A stretch of 64,000 nt of DNA from Paenibacillus sp. BIHB 4019 (GTDB lineage: Bacteria; Bacillota; Bacilli; Paenibacillales; Paenibacillaceae), in NCBI RefSeq assembly GCF_002741035.1, contig NZ_CP016808.1, positions 6,744,501-6,808,500 on the forward strand, given 5' to 3'. The position numbers and the translations under genes were made by a program. Below the pieces are notes generated by a model. It worked only from the letters and a program-made list of their open reading frames with translations. It was not told the origin of the DNA and ran no database searches. Below, one piece after another: positions 1-8,879 of the stretch. Numbering within the stretch: position 1 is the first letter of the stretch; each line of letters starts with the position of its first letter.

Positions 1-1152
1 ATCCATAAACGTGAGGATTTGCTTCAGCTCCTCCTCGGTTTTAACGGACGATTTAGGGAAGGCCAGCAAGCCGGCAAAGCCGGACGTTGGCAGCGTATGA
101 ACCTGTCCATCCGTTCCTTTCACCCCGCCAAATACATCCATATAATGCACATCCGGCTGGTCCTTGCCCGCTGCCGCAAGCGCAGCATGAATTTTATCAT
201 CGGCCCGCGCCGCGCCGTCTACGACGTCCACAATGACGCCTGCCTGATTATTAACAAGCGGATCATTCCATTTCGCCGAATCCATAATGGCAAAATCCTG
301 ATTAATCAGCTTTTCATCGTACAGCTTTTTCATGAATTTAAGCGCTTCCAAATACTCGGGCGTTTCATAATCGACAACGAGCTTGCCGTCCCGCTCGCCC
401 CATTTGTTCGGTGACCCAAACCAAAGCTTGATCGTATCGAAGCCGCTTGCCCACTGCCCGGTCCACTTGACCATGACCATGCCGTACGTATCGTCCTTGC
501 CATTTTTGTCCGGGTCCTTCTCCTTGAACGCCTTCAGCATATTGTAGAAATCATCAATCGTTTGCGGTGTTTGAAGGCCGACGGCATCGAGCCAGTCCTT
601 GCGGTAAAATACGCCATTGCGACCAAGGGCGCGTCCGCGGTACAGACCGTAATTTTTGCCATCAACCGAGGAGTTGTTTAAAATGACCGGGTTCGCCTGG
701 CTCAAATTTTTGTAATCCTTCAAATAAGGCCCGATTTCCCAAAACGCGCCGGACTTCGCAGCATTAACGAAGCTCGGTGACTTCACATCCGGCACATACA
801 TAATATCCGGCAGCTTGCCCGAGGCGAGCGTAATATTAAATTTATCCGTATAAGAGGCGTTCGGCACCCACTCAAAATGAATGTCGGTATTTGTCCGTTT
901 CTCGATTTCCGCTGCTACCGGACTGTCATCCTTCGGGAAATTCGTTTTAAAAATCGGCAGCATAATATTGAGCTGCAGCGCCTTCTCGGCTGCCGGGCTC
1001 TCACCTGCTGCAGTCGGTGCGGCAGACGAACCTCCCGTACTGCCTTCCGTGTTGCCTCCCTGCTGCGAGCAGCCTGCCATTACGGCTCCCGCCATTGAAC
1101 CAACGAGCAGCATAGGCAGCAAACGCTTTCTCTTTCCTTCTTTCTTTCTCAT
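1..1152 (-). CDS. Extracellular sugar-binding lipoprotein of an LplA-type ABC transporter (partial)
   Basis: This is the binding protein of an oligosaccharide ABC transporter, expected to be anchored outside the membrane by a lipid. The start lies behind a good ribosome site (AGGGAGG). The N-terminus has a basic stretch (RKKEGKRKR), a hydrophobic segment and a lipobox ending VMAGC, followed by a Gly/Ser/Thr-rich linker. The mature part carries features of the family 1 binding proteins near LplA, such as ASGKLPDIMY and FYRKDWLDAVGL. The window holds 384 codons and the gene continues past base 1, so its C-terminus is missing. It is the third gene of an operon behind the two permeases at 2224-3183 and 1273-2157, the normal lplB-lplC-lplA order. 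The sugar cannot be read from the sequence; the divergent GH42 gene suggests beta-galactosides. Confidence 0.88.
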   Translation of the reverse strand, partial: MRKKEGKRKRLLPMLLVGSMAGAVMAGCSQQGGNTEGSTGGSSAAPTAAGESPAAEKALQLNIMLPIFKTNFPKDDSPVAAEIEKRTNTDIHFEWVPNASYTDKFNITLASGKLPDIMYVPDVKSPSFVNAAKSGAFWEIGPYLKDYKNLSQANPVILNNSSVDGKNYGLYRGRALGRNGVFYRKDWLDAVGLQTPQTIDDFYNMLKAFKEKDPDKNGKDDTYGMVMVKWTGQWASGFDTIKLWFGSPNKWGERDGKLVVDYETPEYLEALKFMKKLYDEKLINQDFAIMDSAKWNDPLVNNQAGVIVDVVDGAARADDKIHAALAAAGKDQPDVHYMDVFGGVKGTDGQVHTLPTSGFAGLLAFPKSSVKTEEELKQILTFMD

Positions 1153-1272
1153 CGCTGACGCCTCCCTTAATCATTTATCATATATGGTAAAATACCAAAC
1201 CGCCAGCTGCTTGCGCGCTAAATCGGCTTGTTTGTGTTGCCTCACGGAAACAGCTCTCAGATGCCTTCTCCA

Positions 1273-2157
1273 TTAGCCCTTGATGGAGCCAATCAGCACG
1301 CCTTTGGCAAAATGCTTTTGCAAAAACGGATACACGAGCAAAATCGGTACGGTGCCGACGACGATAACTGCCATCTTGATCGATTGGTCGGGCGGCTTGA
1401 CGAAGGACGGGTCCATCGCATTAATATCGCCTGCCGCTGCCTGAGACAGCAGTACAATTTGGCGGAGCAGCACTTGAAGCGGCCATTTTTGCGGGTCATT
1501 AATATACAGCAGCGCCGCGAAAAAATCATTCCAATGCCCCACCGCATAAAACAGCGTGAAGGTCGCTAGCACCGGCTTTGACAGCGGCAAAACGATGCGC
1601 CACAGCAGCCCCAGCTCCGTACAGCCGTCTATGCGGGCCGCTTCCTCCAGCCCCGGCGGCAGCTCTTGGAAAAAGTTTTTAATAATGATCAGGTTGAAGG
1701 CGCTAATCGCCCCCGGTATAATGAGTGCCCAATAGGAATCGAGCATCCCCAGCTCGCGAATGACCAAATAGGTTGGGATCATGCCCCCGCTGAACAGCAT
1801 CGAGAAAATAACGAGATTCAGCACGGCATTGCGGCCCATCAAATTGCGGCGTGCCAGCGGATAAGCCATCGTGACCGTAAAGAACAGGTTCACCAGCGTC
1901 CCGAATGATGCGATAAACAAGGAAACGCCAATGCTTTTCATAATCGTATTCGTGGAAAAAATAAATTCATACGCCGCCAGCGAAAATGTCCTCGGGATAA
2001 GAAACACCGTACGCTGGGTCAGCTCCGCATCGGTGGCAAATGAGCCCGATATGACGAAAATAAACGGCAGCACCGCCGCCAGCGCACAGACGCTGAGCAC
2101 GATATAGTTCGCAGTATCAAACACTCTGCTGGATACGGTATTGTAATGCTTAGCCAT
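1273..2157 (-). CDS. Carbohydrate ABC transporter permease, LplC/YtcP type
   Basis: This is an inner-membrane permease of the sugar ABC importer (MalG-like half). It shows about six hydrophobic segments and an EAA loop near EEAARIDGCTELGLLWRIVLP, which docks the ATPase. It ends with the KGVLIGSIKG tail typical of LplC/YtcP proteins. The first in-frame ATG is at 2181, but the ATG at 2157 is preferred: GAAGGGGG lies just upstream, and the resulting 294 residues match the usual family length of about 295. It lies between the partner permease and the binding protein. No ATPase gene is present in this cluster, as is usual for this subfamily, which uses a shared MsmX-like ATPase. Confidence 0.92.
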   Translation of the reverse strand: MAKHYNTVSSRVFDTANYIVLSVCALAAVLPFIFVISGSFATDAELTQRTVFLIPRTFSLAAYEFIFSTNTIMKSIGVSLFIASFGTLVNLFFTVTMAYPLARRNLMGRNAVLNLVIFSMLFSGGMIPTYLVIRELGMLDSYWALIIPGAISAFNLIIIKNFFQELPPGLEEAARIDGCTELGLLWRIVLPLSKPVLATFTLFYAVGHWNDFFAALLYINDPQKWPLQVLLRQIVLLSQAAAGDINAMDPSFVKPPDQSIKMAVIVVGTVPILLVYPFLQKHFAKGVLIGSIKG

Positions 2158-2223
2158 TTTTTCAAGGCCCCCTTCTTCCATACTGTTGAATTTTCCGCTA
2201 CTCCTTTTTCACCATGCTTTTAG

Positions 2224-3183
2224 CTAGTACAGCCCCGACTGACCAAAGCGCTTCGCCAAATAGTTCGCTCCGACGACAAGCACGACGCCGATAAGCGATT
2301 TGAACAGCCCAACTGCGGTACTGTAGCTGAATGCGCCTTGGGTAATTCCCATCATGTACACATACGTATCGAATACTTCTGCCGCCTGCCGGTTGAGCGG
2401 GTTCAGCATGAGATAAATTTGTTCAAAGCCATTTTCGAGAATGTTGCCCATGCGTAAAATAAGCAAAATCACAATCGTGCTGCGCACTGCCGGCAGCGTA
2501 ATATGCCAAATTTGACGCCAGCGATTCGCGCCATCCATCGTGGCGGCCTCGTATTGCTCCATATCTACACCTGCAAGCGCAGCGAGAAAAATAATCGTCC
2601 CCCAGCCGCATTCCTTCCAAATGGTTTGCATAATGATCAGCGGCTTGAACCATTCGGGTGTGGCGAGAAATTCGATTTTGTGCCCGGTATACTGCTCCAG
2701 CACTTCGTTGACAGGCCCTCCGGCCGTCGTCAAAAATACATACGTCATACTCGCCACAATAACCATGGAGATGAAATGCGGTACATAAATCATCGTCTGC
2801 ACCGTGCGTTTGAAGAGCGCGAAGCGTATTTCATTCATCAATATCGCCAGCACGATCGGTGCCGGGAAGAAAAATACTAAATTGTATAAGGAAAGCAGCA
2901 GCGTATTGCGCAGCAGCATAAAAAACTCGGGATTGGCAAAAAACAGCTTAAAATGCTCCACTCCCACCCACTCGCTTTTCAAAAATCCGGTAAACGGCTG
3001 GAAATTTTTGAATGCCAGCAGTACGCCCCACATGGGCACATATTTAAATACGATAAAATAAAGCAAGCCTGGCAGCAGCAATATGTACAGCCATTTGTCT
3101 TTCTTAAGCCGCCCCAGCACGCTTGGACGATAGTCCCGGGACGGCTGCTTGCCAGCTTCCGGCATAACCGCTATTTGTTTCAT
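2224..3183 (-). CDS. Carbohydrate ABC transporter permease, LplB type
   Basis: This is the first permease of the operon (MalF-like half), with six predicted membrane segments. Family features include YFIVFKYVPMWGVLLAFKNF near residue 45 and the EAA loop around DMEQYEAATMDGANRWRQIW. A strong GGAGGTGA site precedes the start. Its 319 residues equal the usual LplB size. It forms an operon with the LplC-type permease and binding protein downstream. The divergent gene at 3495 encodes a GH42 beta-galactosidase, so import of galactosides is a reasonable inference, not a proof. Confidence 0.92.
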   Translation of the reverse strand: MKQIAVMPEAGKQPSRDYRPSVLGRLKKDKWLYILLLPGLLYFIVFKYVPMWGVLLAFKNFQPFTGFLKSEWVGVEHFKLFFANPEFFMLLRNTLLLSLYNLVFFFPAPIVLAILMNEIRFALFKRTVQTMIYVPHFISMVIVASMTYVFLTTAGGPVNEVLEQYTGHKIEFLATPEWFKPLIIMQTIWKECGWGTIIFLAALAGVDMEQYEAATMDGANRWRQIWHITLPAVRSTIVILLILRMGNILENGFEQIYLMLNPLNRQAAEVFDTYVYMMGITQGAFSYSTAVGLFKSLIGVVLVVGANYLAKRFGQSGLY

Positions 3184-3427
3184 CCTCGCTCACCTCCAGC
3201 TTTCATTCGTTTACTTTTGTCCTGCCGCGTCGTTAGCCTCACTAATCACACTAGTCACGATCGGCCTCACTCACTTGCGGTGTAGCCTTAGTATGGGGGC
3301 AGCTCGCATTTTCCCGCAATTAGACATTCTTGAACCGCGCTGCTGCGGGGTTTATGGGCGTTTCGCCAAGAAAGTGCAAACCTGTGCAAAAGGTATTAAA
3401 CCCGAATATTAGCCCTGTTAAAAAGTC

Positions 3428-3447
3428 CGATTGCCAGTCGGCAATCG
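3428..3447. promoter_or_regulatory. Perfect 8-bp inverted repeat in divergent intergenic region
   Basis: Arms CGATTGCC and GGCAATCG are separated by AGTC. The repeat sits about 50 bp before the GH42 gene and about 245 bp from the permease gene, in the 311-bp gap 3184-3494. No T-run follows, so an operator or a 5' UTR hairpin is more likely than a terminator. I saw no clear sigma-A promoter or catabolite-response element in the rest of this gap. Confidence 0.4.
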
Positions 3448-3494
3448 CGCCTATTAAAGTACAAAGTAAGATTAACGGAAAGGCGTGAGTTTAA

Positions 3495-5534
3495 ATGAAA
3501 GGACCGCTGGAAGGAAAGCTGTATCATGGGGCGGCACTGTATCCTGAGCTTTGGAATGCCGATGTGCTTGCGGAGGATATGGCTTTAATGAAGCAGGCTG
3601 GCATTAATGTTGTGCGAATGGGCGAATTTATTTGGTCCAAGCTGGAGCCAGAGGAAAATCGGATTGACATTCGGTTTTTGGCTGAAATTATCCAGACGCT
3701 GCATGAAAATGAAATCGATACGATCATGTGCACACCGACAGCGACTCCACCGATTTGGCTATCGCATGGCCATCCGGAGCGGCTGTTCGTCAATGAGAAA
3801 GGCGAGGCGCTGGGACATGGGTCGCGGCAGCATGCGTGCACGAACAACGCCTACTTTCGCGGGCGCTCGGCAATCATTATTGAGCGGCTCGCTCAAGAGC
3901 TGGGCGGGCTGCCGGGCTTGATCGGCTGGCAGCTCGACAATGAGTTCAAGGCGCATGTAGCCGAATGCATGTGCGCAGCATGCTTGCAGCTGTGGCATAG
4001 CTGGCTGGAGCAGCGGTATGGAACGATTGAGCAGCTGAATGAAGCGTGGGGCACCCATATTTGGAGCGAATATTATAATCGCTTTGATCAAATTCCACAG
4101 CCGGGCGCAACGCCATTTCTGCATCATGCGTCGCTGCAAACGATGTATCGGCTGTTCTCGATGGAGAAGCTTGCGGAATTCGCCGAGGAGCAGATCGCTG
4201 TCATCCGGCGACACTCCGCGCTGCCGATTACTCACAACAGCAGCATCGCCTTCCATGTGGATATTGAACGGCTGTTCCAGCGGCTGGATTTCGGCGCCTA
4301 TGATACGTATGCGTCCAGCATCAATTGGCCTGCCTACTTGATCAACTGCGACCTATGGCGCAACGTCAAGCGCGGCAAGCCGTTCTGGGTTATGGAGACG
4401 AGCGCCAGCTACAGCGGCTCGCTTGAGAGCTATGCGACACCTCACCCGGATGGTTATGTGAAGGTGGAAGCAGTCGCCGCTTATGCACTGGGCGGGGGAG
4501 GCTTCTGTTATTGGCCTTGGCGGCAGCAGCGTGCAGGCAGCGAGCAGCCGCATGGCTCAGTCGTAAGCGCTTGGGGCAAAAAGACGATTGGCTACGCCAA
4601 TGTCGTGCAGGTTGAGCAGGCGCGGCGCGAGCTGGAGGACATTTTGCTTGCAACCTCGCCTATGCAGGCTGAGCTTGCGATGACGTATTCGGACCGCGCC
4701 AAAGCCTACTTGCGTACCGAGCCGCTGCGCAAGCTGAACCATCGCGGGCTCGTCACCGATTTTTATGCCCGGCTGGTCGCGCTCGGCATTCATCGCGACT
4801 TAATTATGGAGGGCAGCGAGCTCGGCGGCTACAAGCTACTGCTTACGCCATTCGTGCCCTACTTGCCGCCGGACTACATCGACCGGGCCCTCGCCTTCGT
4901 TCGGGAAGGCGGCATTTGGCTCGTGGGCCCGCTTACGGGCGGCCGGACGGAGCATCATACTTGGCATACCGATGCCGCTTTAGGGAAGCTGGAGGAGCTG
5001 GCTGGCGTGGAGGCTGCGTTCGTTTATCCGATGGACGGGACAGATGCCTACGGACAAGCATTCGGCCTCCGGGCCCCGCTTGGCATGTGGAGCTCGGTGT
5101 TTGAGCCACGGGGAGGCAGTGACCTCTCTGGCGCATCTGCATCTGACAACGATGGCCGGGCAACCGCAATCGGCTGCGTCCAGAGCGGACTAACACCCGG
5201 TGCCGCTTTTATTACCGAGCGCCGCATCGGTCAAGGCAAGCTTGTCATGCTCGGCTCCATGCCGCAGGGCGATGAAGGGGATGCCCTGCTGCGGCGCATG
5301 CTGCTGCATTACGCCGATGAAGCGGGTGTCACGCTTCGGTTTGAAGCAACCGAAGGCACCATTGTCGCCCCTAGGCAGGGAGATGGTTATGTCATCTGGG
5401 TCATTATTAATATGGACGGTGCTGGCGGTACGGTTACACTGCCGCGTGCAGGCGTAGATGCCTTGACTGAGGCTGCCATTGCCGCTGGTCGGCTTACGGT
5501 AGGACGATATGAATATAGGGCCGTTCGTTTTTAA
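3495..5534 (+). CDS. Beta-galactosidase, glycoside hydrolase family 42
   Basis: The protein is expected to hydrolyse terminal beta-D-galactosides in the cytoplasm; there is no signal peptide. It has the GH42 layout: a TIM barrel (about 1-390), a trimerisation domain (about 395-600) and a small C-terminal beta domain. The acid/base is Glu150 in WQLDNEF and the nucleophile is Glu301 in WVMETSASYSG. The zinc-site cysteines of the family are present (Cys115, then Cys158, Cys160 and Cys163 in CMCAAC). A length of 679 residues is normal. GGAAAGG lies about a dozen bases before the start. It is divergent from the LplABC-type transporter, which probably delivers its substrate. It is only a family-level relative of the second GH42 at 28183-30213, with different residues around both catalytic sites, so a different substrate is likely. 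Confidence 0.93.
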   Translation: MKGPLEGKLYHGAALYPELWNADVLAEDMALMKQAGINVVRMGEFIWSKLEPEENRIDIRFLAEIIQTLHENEIDTIMCTPTATPPIWLSHGHPERLFVNEKGEALGHGSRQHACTNNAYFRGRSAIIIERLAQELGGLPGLIGWQLDNEFKAHVAECMCAACLQLWHSWLEQRYGTIEQLNEAWGTHIWSEYYNRFDQIPQPGATPFLHHASLQTMYRLFSMEKLAEFAEEQIAVIRRHSALPITHNSSIAFHVDIERLFQRLDFGAYDTYASSINWPAYLINCDLWRNVKRGKPFWVMETSASYSGSLESYATPHPDGYVKVEAVAAYALGGGGFCYWPWRQQRAGSEQPHGSVVSAWGKKTIGYANVVQVEQARRELEDILLATSPMQAELAMTYSDRAKAYLRTEPLRKLNHRGLVTDFYARLVALGIHRDLIMEGSELGGYKLLLTPFVPYLPPDYIDRALAFVREGGIWLVGPLTGGRTEHHTWHTDAALGKLEELAGVEAAFVYPMDGTDAYGQAFGLRAPLGMWSSVFEPRGGSDLSGASASDNDGRATAIGCVQSGLTPGAAFITERRIGQGKLVMLGSMPQGDEGDALLRRMLLHYADEAGVTLRFEATEGTIVAPRQGDGYVIWVIINMDGAGGTVTLPRAGVDALTEAAIAAGRLTVGRYEYRAVRF

Positions 5535-5587
5535 TAAAATCAAGCTATCTCTAATAAATCTTCACAAAATAATTGATATAAATGCAC

Positions 5588-5637
5588 AAAAAACAGCAGC
5601 GGAGTAAGGCAGAAACTTGTGTCCTACTCTGCTGCTG
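5588..5637 (-). terminator. Intrinsic terminator read on the minus strand
   Basis: On the minus strand the arms CAGCAGCAGAGTAGG and CCTTACTCCGCTGCTG form a hairpin followed by TTTTTT. It lies 250 bp past the HAD gene, and it would also stop transcripts heading into the GH42 gene from the wrong side. Confidence 0.65.
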
Positions 5638-5685
5638 CAATTAAATAGGAGCCTCTACCGAAAGACAGCTTCTTGCATAGTCTTG

Positions 5686-5815
5686 GCGGACACAGCAGCC
5701 GCTATTTCAACCGAATTAAGGGTTATGGCAGGGGCTGCGGACTCAGGAGACGCTAATGCGCTGTAAATGATCATTTTGACGGGATAATGAGGGCTATAAC
5801 GGCTTTGCTGTCCGC
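5686..5815. repeat. Imperfect inverted repeat filling the GH42-HAD intergenic region
   Basis: This lies in the 350-bp gene-free stretch 5535-5884. The left arm is GCGGACACAGCAGCCGCTAT (5686-5705). The right arm, at 5794-5815, reads GCGGACAGCAAAGCCGTTAT on the other strand. A further related block, TAGCGGAACCTCAGTCCTC, follows at 5846-5866. The arms are degenerate, as in decayed miniature elements. No coding ORF is visible here. That it is a Paenibacillus-type intergenic repeat is an inference. Confidence 0.45.
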
Positions 5816-5884
5816 TTAAAGCCTCAAATCATCTCAAAAACCAGAATAGCGGAACCTCAGTCCTCTGAAAATCTGTCATTTGAT

Positions 5885-6601
5885 TTATCCATATACAATT
5901 GAAAGCAGCTCAGACAGCTGCTGAATTTCAAAATCCGGTTTAACCGCGGTCGTATTGCTCTTCTGGTGCGGATTAAACCAGCACGTAGCAATGCCACTGT
6001 TGATGCCTCCCTGCATATCGGAGGTCAAGGAATCGCCGATAATGATAATTTTGGACGGGTCAGTAGCACCCAGCTTCGCAAACGCATAGTCAAAAATGCC
6101 TTTATGCGGCTTCTGATACCCCGTCTCCTCCGATACGATAATATGCTCAAAAAAAGGATTCAGCCCCGCTTTGCCAATACGCGACAGCTGCACCTCAAGA
6201 ATGCCGTTCGTAATAACCGCCATTCGGCAATTCCCATGCAGACTGCTGCACAGCTCTACAGCACCTTCAATCAGAAAGCTGCCCTCGCCTAAATAGCCCA
6301 AATAGCAGGCGCTGAATTCATCTGGTGCGATGTGAGGATTATTTTCAGCAAAAAGCTGTCTAAAACGCTCCTGTTTCAGCCCCTCCAGCGTCACCTTGCC
6401 CTGCTCAAAATCCAGCCACAGCTGCTGGTTAATCATGCGATAGCGTTCTACGTAGTCGCTGCCTTCCAGAGTAATGGCATAGTCCCGGCAGGAGCTTGTG
6501 AAGGCATGGGCCTCCGCCTGCCCATAATCGAGCAGCGTATCGTCAATATCAAACAAAATAATGTCGTATTTCATATTCGCTTTGCTTATTTCCATCTGCA
6601 T
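5885..6601 (-). CDS. HAD-family nucleotidase, YjjG/YfnB type
   Basis: This is a haloacid-dehalogenase phosphatase, probably acting on nucleoside monophosphates and non-canonical pyrimidine nucleotides like E. coli YjjG. Motif I is FDIDDTLLDYG near the N-terminus (nucleophile and acid Asp pair), motif II is AVITNG, motif III is the Lys in GYQKPHKG, and motif IV is IIIGDSLTSDM. A helical cap domain lies between motifs I and II. A GTG at 6607 overlaps the ribosome site AAGGAG, so the ATG at 6601 is chosen; the ATG at 6595 is also possible. It is the last gene of an operon with phzF and the DUF2164 gene, 18 bp after the latter. The physiological substrate is not known from sequence. Confidence 0.88.
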   Translation of the reverse strand: MQMEISKANMKYDIILFDIDDTLLDYGQAEAHAFTSSCRDYAITLEGSDYVERYRMINQQLWLDFEQGKVTLEGLKQERFRQLFAENNPHIAPDEFSACYLGYLGEGSFLIEGAVELCSSLHGNCRMAVITNGILEVQLSRIGKAGLNPFFEHIIVSEETGYQKPHKGIFDYAFAKLGATDPSKIIIIGDSLTSDMQGGINSGIATCWFNPHQKSNTTAVKPDFEIQQLSELLSIVYG

Positions 6602-6619
6602 AAACACTCCTTCGGCTTG

Positions 6620-6886
6620 TTAGCGGGAGCCGCTGCGGGGAGCAGAAACATTTTTCTCCAGCGCATACAGCTCGTCTTCCATCGCTTGCATACGTTCGAC
6701 AACCGTCTTTCTCGCATCCTGAATCGCCTGATTATACACATGCGGACCGAGCAGCGCAACCATATGGTCAAGCAGCTGTTCCGCTGCTATAGTACCGATT
6801 TCCTCCGAACGCTCCAGCTCAAAATAGTGCTGTACCTGCTCAATCAGCTGCTGCTTCTGCTCTCTTGGCATTTTTAGCTTCATCAT
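6620..6886 (-). CDS. DUF2164 family protein
   Basis: This is a small soluble helical protein of 88 residues. The stretch LIEQVQHYFELERSEEIG followed by AAEQLLD and GPHVYNQAIQDA matches the DUF2164 pattern as I know it. Its function is unknown. The start sits behind GGAGGAG, which is formed by the last codons of the upstream phzF gene, only 3 bp away, so translation is probably coupled. No membrane segment or signal peptide is seen. Confidence 0.8.
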   Translation of the reverse strand: MMKLKMPREQKQQLIEQVQHYFELERSEEIGTIAAEQLLDHMVALLGPHVYNQAIQDARKTVVERMQAMEDELYALEKNVSAPRSGSR

Positions 6887-6889
6887 CGC

Positions 6890-7690
6890 TTATATCTCCT
6901 CCAGCTCGCCGCGCATCATTAGAACGGCTTGTCCGCTCAATTGAACGCGATCCATAGTATTTTTCACCTTTACAAAACCGCCGCGAGCCGACGCTTGATA
7001 ACCGACCAGCTCGTCCTTGCGCAGCCGCTTCGCCCAGTAAGGCGCCAGCGCGCAGTGCGCCGAACCTGTCACCGGGTCCTCCAGCACGCCCATATTCGGA
7101 TAAAAAGCCCGCGATACAAAGTCGTATGCTGCCTGGCCTTCAGCCCGAGCCGTCACCACAACACCACGCCCATCCAGCAGGCGAAGCTGTGAAAAATCAG
7201 GCTTCAGTGCGCGCACGGTCTGCTCGCTGTCCACTTCAACGACATAATCCATACGATTGCGTCCCGTATATCGCGGAATGAGCCCAAGCCCCTCAATGAG
7301 CGCCTCGGGCGCTTTGGCCGGAGCTGGCGGCTCTGAAGGGAAGTTCATCGTCATTTCCGCTCCATCTTCCCCTAGCTCTACAGTCAGCACGCCGCTTCTC
7401 GTCCAAAAGGCTGCTGCCTGATTCGGACTTAGCCGCTCCGCCTTCCACAATACGAAAGCGGCAGCGAGCGTAGCATGCCCGCATAAATCGACCTCGCTCG
7501 CAGGCGTAAACCATCGCAGCTCATAACCGCCCTCGCGCGGGGCCACAAAAGCAGTCTCGGACAAATTCATCTCCGCCGCCACTTGTTGCATCCACCGTTC
7601 ATCGCTCAGCGCCTCCAGCAAGCATACCGCTGCCGGATTGCCGCCAAATGCTTCGCTCGTAAACGCATCTACTATATAAATAGGCACCAT
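6890..7690 (-). CDS. PhzF-family isomerase/epimerase
   Basis: This is a cytoplasmic protein of the diaminopimelate-epimerase fold. Family marks are YIVDAFTSEAFGGNPAAV at the N-terminus, NLSETAFV with the conserved Glu that acts as general acid/base in PhzF, RWFTPASEVDLCGHATLA, and the C-terminal GVLEDPVTGSAHCALAPYW. Upstream in-frame codons reach 7780, but homology begins at MVPIYIVDAF, so the ATG at 7690 is used (266 residues). Its substrate is unknown: most PhzF paralogues outside phenazine clusters are uncharacterised, and no phenazine genes are nearby. It leads an operon with the DUF2164 and HAD genes. Confidence 0.88.
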   Translation of the reverse strand: MVPIYIVDAFTSEAFGGNPAAVCLLEALSDERWMQQVAAEMNLSETAFVAPREGGYELRWFTPASEVDLCGHATLAAAFVLWKAERLSPNQAAAFWTRSGVLTVELGEDGAEMTMNFPSEPPAPAKAPEALIEGLGLIPRYTGRNRMDYVVEVDSEQTVRALKPDFSQLRLLDGRGVVVTARAEGQAAYDFVSRAFYPNMGVLEDPVTGSAHCALAPYWAKRLRKDELVGYQASARGGFVKVKNTMDRVQLSGQAVLMMRGELEEI

Positions 7691-7731
7691 GTACGTCCCA
7701 GTCCCCTTCCTGCTCGTGTTAATCACCAAAT

Positions 7732-7761
7732 AAAAAGGAGGCGTCCCGCTGAGGACTCCTC
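7732..7761 (-). terminator. Intrinsic terminator after the GyrI-like gene
   Basis: On the minus strand GAGGAGTCC and GGGACGCCTC pair with one mismatch and are followed by TTTTT. It separates the GyrI-like gene from the phzF operon. Confidence 0.7.
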
Positions 7762-7801
7762 TCCTATTATAACGCATCAAATATGTGCGGCACAGCTTGT
7801 T

Positions 7802-8254
7802 CTAATCGGCAAGCGGAATAAGAAGCTCAACCGCTTCCTCCTCCAAATGCTGCTCCTGAATATAAAAAACTTCAAGCGCGACAGCGCTCTGATGCTTCTC
7901 AAGCTCCTGCTCGTTCATCCAGGCGAATAGCTGCTCGTAGGCTTCTCCAATTCTCTTGTTCGTTGATGCAACCATCGCATAACGATGGGTTGGGATGGTG
8001 AACTGCACCATGCCAACCGGCACGTCCTCTGACGGCGGCATTTCGTAGCAGGCCCAATAAGTGGCAAATACCTCGTTGCCAAAATACGGGCTGTACAGCA
8101 GCGGCGCCTTCGACGTGGTATTCAGCTCATGCTTGCGGGCTAGAAATTCGCTTTGCAGGCGAATCGCCTCATCTGGAAAAGTAGAATACGGACCACAATA
8201 ACTAATCCCTACTAAATGAAGCGTTGGCTTCGTAATAATTGAGCAGTTGTCCAC
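7802..8254 (-). CDS. GyrI-like / effector-binding domain protein
   Basis: This is a single-domain protein of 150 residues with the GyrI-like small-molecule-binding fold found at the C-terminus of AraC and MerR regulators. Evidence is the arrangement LVGISYCGPYSTF, a central tyrosine-rich strand, HRYAMVASTNKRIGEAYEQLFAWM, and a C-terminal acidic strand ending in a proline (ELLIPL). It has no DNA-binding domain, so it may bind or hydrolyse a small toxic compound or modulate another protein. The start is a GTG with AAGGGGG eight bases upstream. It is transcribed alone, between a terminator and the def operon. Confidence 0.72.
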   Translation of the reverse strand: MDNCSIITKPTLHLVGISYCGPYSTFPDEAIRLQSEFLARKHELNTTSKAPLLYSPYFGNEVFATYWACYEMPPSEDVPVGMVQFTIPTHRYAMVASTNKRIGEAYEQLFAWMNEQELEKHQSAVALEVFYIQEQHLEEEAVELLIPLAD

Positions 8255-8350
8255 GCGAATTCCCCCTTTTCATCGGTCAGAACAGTTGCGTTAGGATGAG
8301 CTTTCACCCGCCAATAGTGTAACATGATTGCCCTAGAGAGCGGTAGCCCT

Positions 8351-8875
8351 TTATCCCGAATGGTCAGCATGGCTCAGCTGCAGCACAGGCAGCAGCTCTA
8401 TCCGCTCATGGGTATGCTCGTGCACCAGCCATCGCTCCTTCATATGGTCGATGAACAGCACGCCGTCCAAATGGTCCATTTCATGCTGCATGCAGCGGGC
8501 GAGAAAGCCTTCACCGTGAAAAATAACAGTTTCGCCCGCTCGGTTTAAGCTGCGCACCGCCACCTTCTCTGCTCGGCTCACCCGCCCATAGTAGCCTGGA
8601 AATGACAAGCAGCTCTCCGCTCCCGTCTGCTCGCCCTCCATCGAAATCATTTCAGGATTAATGAGCTCGATTAGTCCGTCCCCGCAATCCATAACAACAA
8701 CTCTTCTTAAAATGCCGATCTGGGGAGCAGCTAATCCCGCCCGTCCTTCACTTTCATATAACGTATCTGCCATATCACCGAGCAGCTTTAGTATTCTCGC
8801 ATCTACCGCTTCAACAGGGCGCGCTTTTTTTCGCAATATCGGGTCACCGAACGGCAAAATAGCTTTAATGGTCAT
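8351..8875 (-). CDS. def: Peptide deformylase
   Basis: It removes the formyl group from the N-terminal methionine of new proteins, using a metal ion. All three motifs are present: GLAAPQIG (residues 47-54), ESCLSFPG with metal ligand Cys89, and QHEMDHLDG with His131, catalytic Glu132 and His135. The first motif reads GRAGLAAPQ instead of the usual GVGLAAPQ, and the second has Ser where Gly is usual, which hints at a secondary deformylase. The open frame extends to 8959, but the ATG at 8875 has a good AAAGGAG and family homology starts there (174 residues). It follows the HTH gene by 4 bp and is probably co-regulated with it. Confidence 0.93.
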   Translation of the reverse strand: MTIKAILPFGDPILRKKARPVEAVDARILKLLGDMADTLYESEGRAGLAAPQIGILRRVVVMDCGDGLIELINPEMISMEGEQTGAESCLSFPGYYGRVSRAEKVAVRSLNRAGETVIFHGEGFLARCMQHEMDHLDGVLFIDHMKERWLVHEHTHERIELLPVLQLSHADHSG

Positions 8876-8879
8876 TTGG

